Of a stretch of 8,014 nucleotides of DNA, positions 6,403 through 8,014 are shown one piece after another. Location of the stretch: NCBI GenBank assembly GCA_003153055.1, contig PMBV01000062.1, positions 4,862 through 12,875 of the forward strand, given 5' to 3'. The position numbers were made by a program, and so were the translations under genes. Within the stretch, counting starts at the first letter, position 1, and every line of letters starts with the position of its first letter. The notes under the pieces are model-generated. The model saw nothing but the letters and a program-made list of their open reading frames with translations, was not told the DNA's origin and did not search any database. The stretch comes from Myxococcales bacterium (GTDB lineage: Bacteria; Myxococcota; Myxococcia; Myxococcales; Myxococcaceae).

Positions 6403-7307
6403 CCGAGCGCTCCGGTGCCCATCGCCGCGACGAGCGCGGCTCCTGCCAGCTGTGGGAGCTCCTGGGGAATGAAGTGGCTCGCGTGCGGCACGACGGTGAT
6501 GGAGACGCCTGGGCGCTCCTGGGCGACTTTTTCCGCCGTGACCTCGTCGCAGGTGGAGAAGAGCTCCGCCCGCAGAATAGACACTGGGCACGTGAGGCTC
6601 TGGAGTGCCTCCCAGCCGTCATGCCCCTGGGCGCAGTAGTTCGATGCCTCCCACTCAGGGGTGCAGGCCAAGCGCACTCCACCCTCGGGCCGCTCGAGGA
6701 GACCATCGATGGCGTAGTCGGCCACCGCTGTCTTGGGCCAGCTCCTGAACGCCCCGCGCCCAGTGAAGCCCAGCACCGCCGCTTCTCGGCTGTCGAACGT
6801 TGCCCGTCGGCGGAGGGCGCCTTGCACCAAGGGGAGGTCGGGCCATGGGTCGTCGGGCTGGCGCTTCTTGCTGCGGATGTGGCCGACCGCGTCGGGAGGG
6901 AGGAGCACCGGGTCGAACAACACGAGTGCCTTCACCCGCGTGGGCCGTGACGCCGCGGCCAGCACGGCCACCGTCGCGCCCATCGAGTGCCCGCTGAGGA
7001 CCACTGGTGCCGAGCCCAGCTGGTCGAGCACCGCGACGAGGTCGTCCCGCAAGTCGAGCCAGTCGCGCCGCCCTCGATGCTCGGCTGGGAGTGTCGTGCG
7101 GCCGTGACCTCGTTGATCCAACGCCAGCACTCGGTGCGTGGTGCCCAGTGGATCGAGCATGGATCGGTAGGTCGAGGCGCAGAAGCCGTTGGCGTGGAGG
7201 AAGACCGCCTCGACGGCGCCGTCATGGCCGCCGAAGCTGAGGCCAGCCATCGCTCCAGATGAGCCAGGCACATGGAAGAGAACTCGTTCGACGCTGGGGA
7301 AGGGCAA
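6384..7307 (-). CDS. Alpha/beta-hydrolase fold protein
   Basis: This is a 307-residue alpha/beta hydrolase of unknown substrate. From the TTG at 7307: oxyanion-loop motif HANGF (38-42), ALDQRGHGRT (62-71), nucleophile elbow GHSMG with S108, LFDPVLLPP with D132, and the C-terminal histidine H278 in PHASHFIPQE. The usual acid position after strand 7 reads ELFSTCDE rather than a clean Asp. The acid may therefore be D132 after strand 6, as in some hydrolases, or D254. No signal peptide or transmembrane segment is seen, so it is probably cytoplasmic. Start choice: TTG 7307 has GGAG 4 nt upstream (complement of 7312-7315). The ATG at 7250 has GGAG only 2 nt away and would lose the RVLFHVPGSSGAM stretch that resembles relatives' N-termini. 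The 3' end overlaps dapB tail-to-tail by 19 bp. It could be an esterase, lipase-like enzyme or C-C hydrolase; sequence alone does not decide. Confidence 0.9.
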   Translation of the reverse strand: MPFPSVERVLFHVPGSSGAMAGLSFGGHDGAVEAVFLHANGFCASTYRSMLDPLGTTHRVLALDQRGHGRTTLPAEHRGRRDWLDLRDDLVAVLDQLGSAPVVLSGHSMGATVAVLAAASRPTRVKALVLFDPVLLPPDAVGHIRSKKRQPDDPWPDLPLVQGALRRRATFDSREAAVLGFTGRGAFRSWPKTAVADYAIDGLLERPEGGVRLACTPEWEASNYCAQGHDGWEALQSLTCPVSILRAELFSTCDEVTAEKVAQERPGVSITVVPHASHFIPQELPQLAGAALVAAMGTGALGYGRRT

Positions 7308-7374
7308 GCCGCTCCGAGGCTACACCAGACATAGACGAGGGCTCTACATCGGCGAGGGGCGAAAAGGAGACCGG

Positions 7375-7388
7375 GAGGGGCACCCCTC
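7375..7388. repeat. Inverted repeat, 6-bp arms
   Basis: GAGGGG (7375-7380) and CCCCTC (7383-7388) are perfect reverse complements separated by CA. It lies 68 bp upstream of the hydrolase start, where an operator or 5'-leader structure could sit. The 2-nt gap is too tight for a full hairpin, so a folded RNA would open to 5 bp with a 4-nt loop. Chance occurrence is quite possible in such G/C-rich sequence. Confidence 0.35.
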
Positions 7389-7570
7389 ACCACCTCTGGT
7401 CGTGTTCCATGGACCATGCGAGCGGGTAGGTCCTCGTTCCCTGAGTGGGCAGGACGGTGCCCGCATGCCTTGAGGTGCGAGGGTGGGGCCGGTGCCCAAG
7501 CACCGAGGCAGTCTGGCCAGCCCCTCGGCGCGAGAGCGCTGTGAGCACACGTGAGAAGAGACGAGCCTGC

Positions 7571-7591
7571 TCGAGAAGGGCGCCTTCTCGA
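7571..7591. repeat. Perfect 21-bp inverted repeat, 9-bp arms
   Basis: TCGAGAAGG (7571-7579) and CCTTCTCGA (7583-7591) are perfect reverse complements around GCG. It lies about 120 bp past the stop of the minus-strand edge gene and about 265 bp before the hydrolase start. It could be a transcript-end hairpin, though neither strand has a U-tract after it, or a dimeric regulator site. It is the longest clean palindrome I found in the window. Confidence 0.55.
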
Positions 7592-7631
7592 CGTCCGGTC
7601 CGAGGTCTGCGGGGCGCGGGGGTGAGGCCCA

Positions 7632-7652
7632 AATGGAAGAGCAGCTTCCATT
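7632..7652. repeat. Perfect inverted repeat, 8-bp arms
   Basis: AATGGAAG (7632-7639) and CTTCCATT (7645-7652) are perfect reverse complements around AGCAG. The span is 21 bp, the same as the repeat at 7571-7591. Its arms are A/T-richer than the surroundings, which makes chance less likely than for an all-G/C stem. It lies about 57 bp beyond the stop of the minus-strand edge gene. There is no U-tract. Candidate terminator stem or operator half-sites; unproven. Confidence 0.5.
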
Positions 7653-7709
7653 CGTGACGTTCAGGCCCGAAGAGAGGGGCAGCTGTCGTTGACTACGGCG
7701 CTTTCATGC

Positions 7710-8014
7710 TCAGCCTGTGGGTAGCAAGTCCCGATACTCGCCATAGCCCCGCTCCCCCAACCGGTTGATGATTCGCACCGCGCACTCAGTCGCCTCACCA
7801 CCCACACGAACGCTGGCCGCAAGAACGGGGCGGATGGCCTCCTTCATTTCAAGGACAGCCCACGGCTCACCTGTGTTGAGGATCAGATCCTCAAGAACCT
7901 TCACGGCCTGTTGAGGCTTTGCGGGACCAATCACAGCAAGCCGCTCCGCAAGGAAATGGAGCCCATCGAGACGACCAGCGTCTGCAACTGCGGCGTGCAA
8001 GTTCCGCCAGGACC
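7710..8014 (-). CDS. Unrecognised protein, C-terminal part (truncated by the window edge)
   Basis: The frame is open from the right edge (codons read ..SWRN before LHAAVADAG) to TGA at 7710-7712, about 100 residues. The TTG at 8000 is unlikely to be the real start because the frame continues upstream. The residues look like amphipathic helices (LHFLAERLAVIG, AVKVLEDLIL, EAIRPVLAASVRV, ECAVRIINRLGERG) ending YGEYRDLLPTG. This fits the tail of a helical-repeat (HEAT/Armadillo-like) or large multi-domain protein. I recall similar endings in bacterial proteins with N-terminal NTPase or SIR2-like modules but cannot confirm it. No catalytic motif is visible. Third codon positions are only about 62% G/C by hand count over about 92 codons, against about 84% in the first 51 dapA codons. 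It therefore differs in codon use from its neighbours and may be acquired. Confidence 0.7.
   Translation of the reverse strand, partial: SWRNLHAAVADAGRLDGLHFLAERLAVIGPAKPQQAVKVLEDLILNTGEPWAVLEMKEAIRPVLAASVRVGGEATECAVRIINRLGERGYGEYRDLLPTG

Larger units (their letters stand above)
7308..7709. other. Intergenic stretch without a convincing gene
   Basis: About 400 bp lies between two minus-strand genes. The short open frames on both strands here encode Arg/Pro/Ser-rich, low-complexity peptides with no recognisable motif and look like chance frames in GC-rich DNA. It should hold the promoter of the hydrolase gene and the transcript end of the gene to the right. I could not identify a sigma-70-like -35/-10 pair. 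It does contain three perfect inverted repeats, listed separately. Confidence 0.6.

Noticed and set aside
6932..7651. 239-codon minus-strand frame overlapping the hydrolase start
   Set aside because: Most of it is an out-of-frame shadow of the hydrolase gene, and the remainder is low-complexity.
7445..7657. 70-codon plus-strand frame in the right-hand gap
   Set aside because: The product is Arg/Ser/Pro-rich with no motif, covers the inverted repeats and has no convincing ribosome binding site.

Overview
The window is GC-rich, with strong third-position G/C bias in most genes, GTG/TTG starts and 4-bp stop/start overlaps. Large PAS/GAF hybrid signalling proteins sit beside a lysA-dapA-dapB cluster. 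Together this suggests a Gram-negative myxobacterium (Myxococcota, formerly Deltaproteobacteria). That assignment is inferred from style and protein flavour, not from a marker gene.

Left part (1-3244, + strand): a signalling pair. The first gene enters from the left edge and shows only its C-terminal three PAS domains. The first of these is the PAS type normally fused behind CheB/CheR methylesterase-methyltransferase modules. Its stop codon overlaps by 4 bp (GTGA) the GTG start of a 732-residue soluble hybrid histidine kinase (PAS-GAF-HisKA-HATPase-receiver). The two products are probably translationally coupled and work together.

Middle (3308-6402, + strand): a diaminopimelate/lysine operon. 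It opens with a 50-residue lipoprotein that looks like LptM (YifL), the small outer-membrane lipoprotein often encoded next to lysA or dapF. This gene overlaps lysA (diaminopimelate decarboxylase) by GTGA, lysA overlaps dapA by ATGA, and dapB follows dapA after 10 bp. DapA and DapB make tetrahydrodipicolinate, the precursor of meso-diaminopimelate for peptidoglycan. LysA drains diaminopimelate to lysine. The DapA residues that would form the E. coli lysine feedback site are largely changed.

Right part (6384-8014, - strand): an alpha/beta hydrolase converges on dapB and overlaps it tail-to-tail by 19 bp. Upstream of it lies about 400 bp with no convincing gene but three perfect short inverted repeats. 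Finally there is the C-terminal end of an unrecognised, probably helical protein that runs off the right edge and has clearly weaker G/C preference at codon position 3.

I saw no rRNA, tRNA, CRISPR array, insertion sequence or phage gene. Most of the window is ordinary core metabolism and signalling. The less ordinary items are the LptM-like gene with a C-terminal Cys pair, the split CheB/CheR-PAS + kinase arrangement, the altered DapA allosteric site, the hairpin-bearing gap and the compositionally different edge gene.
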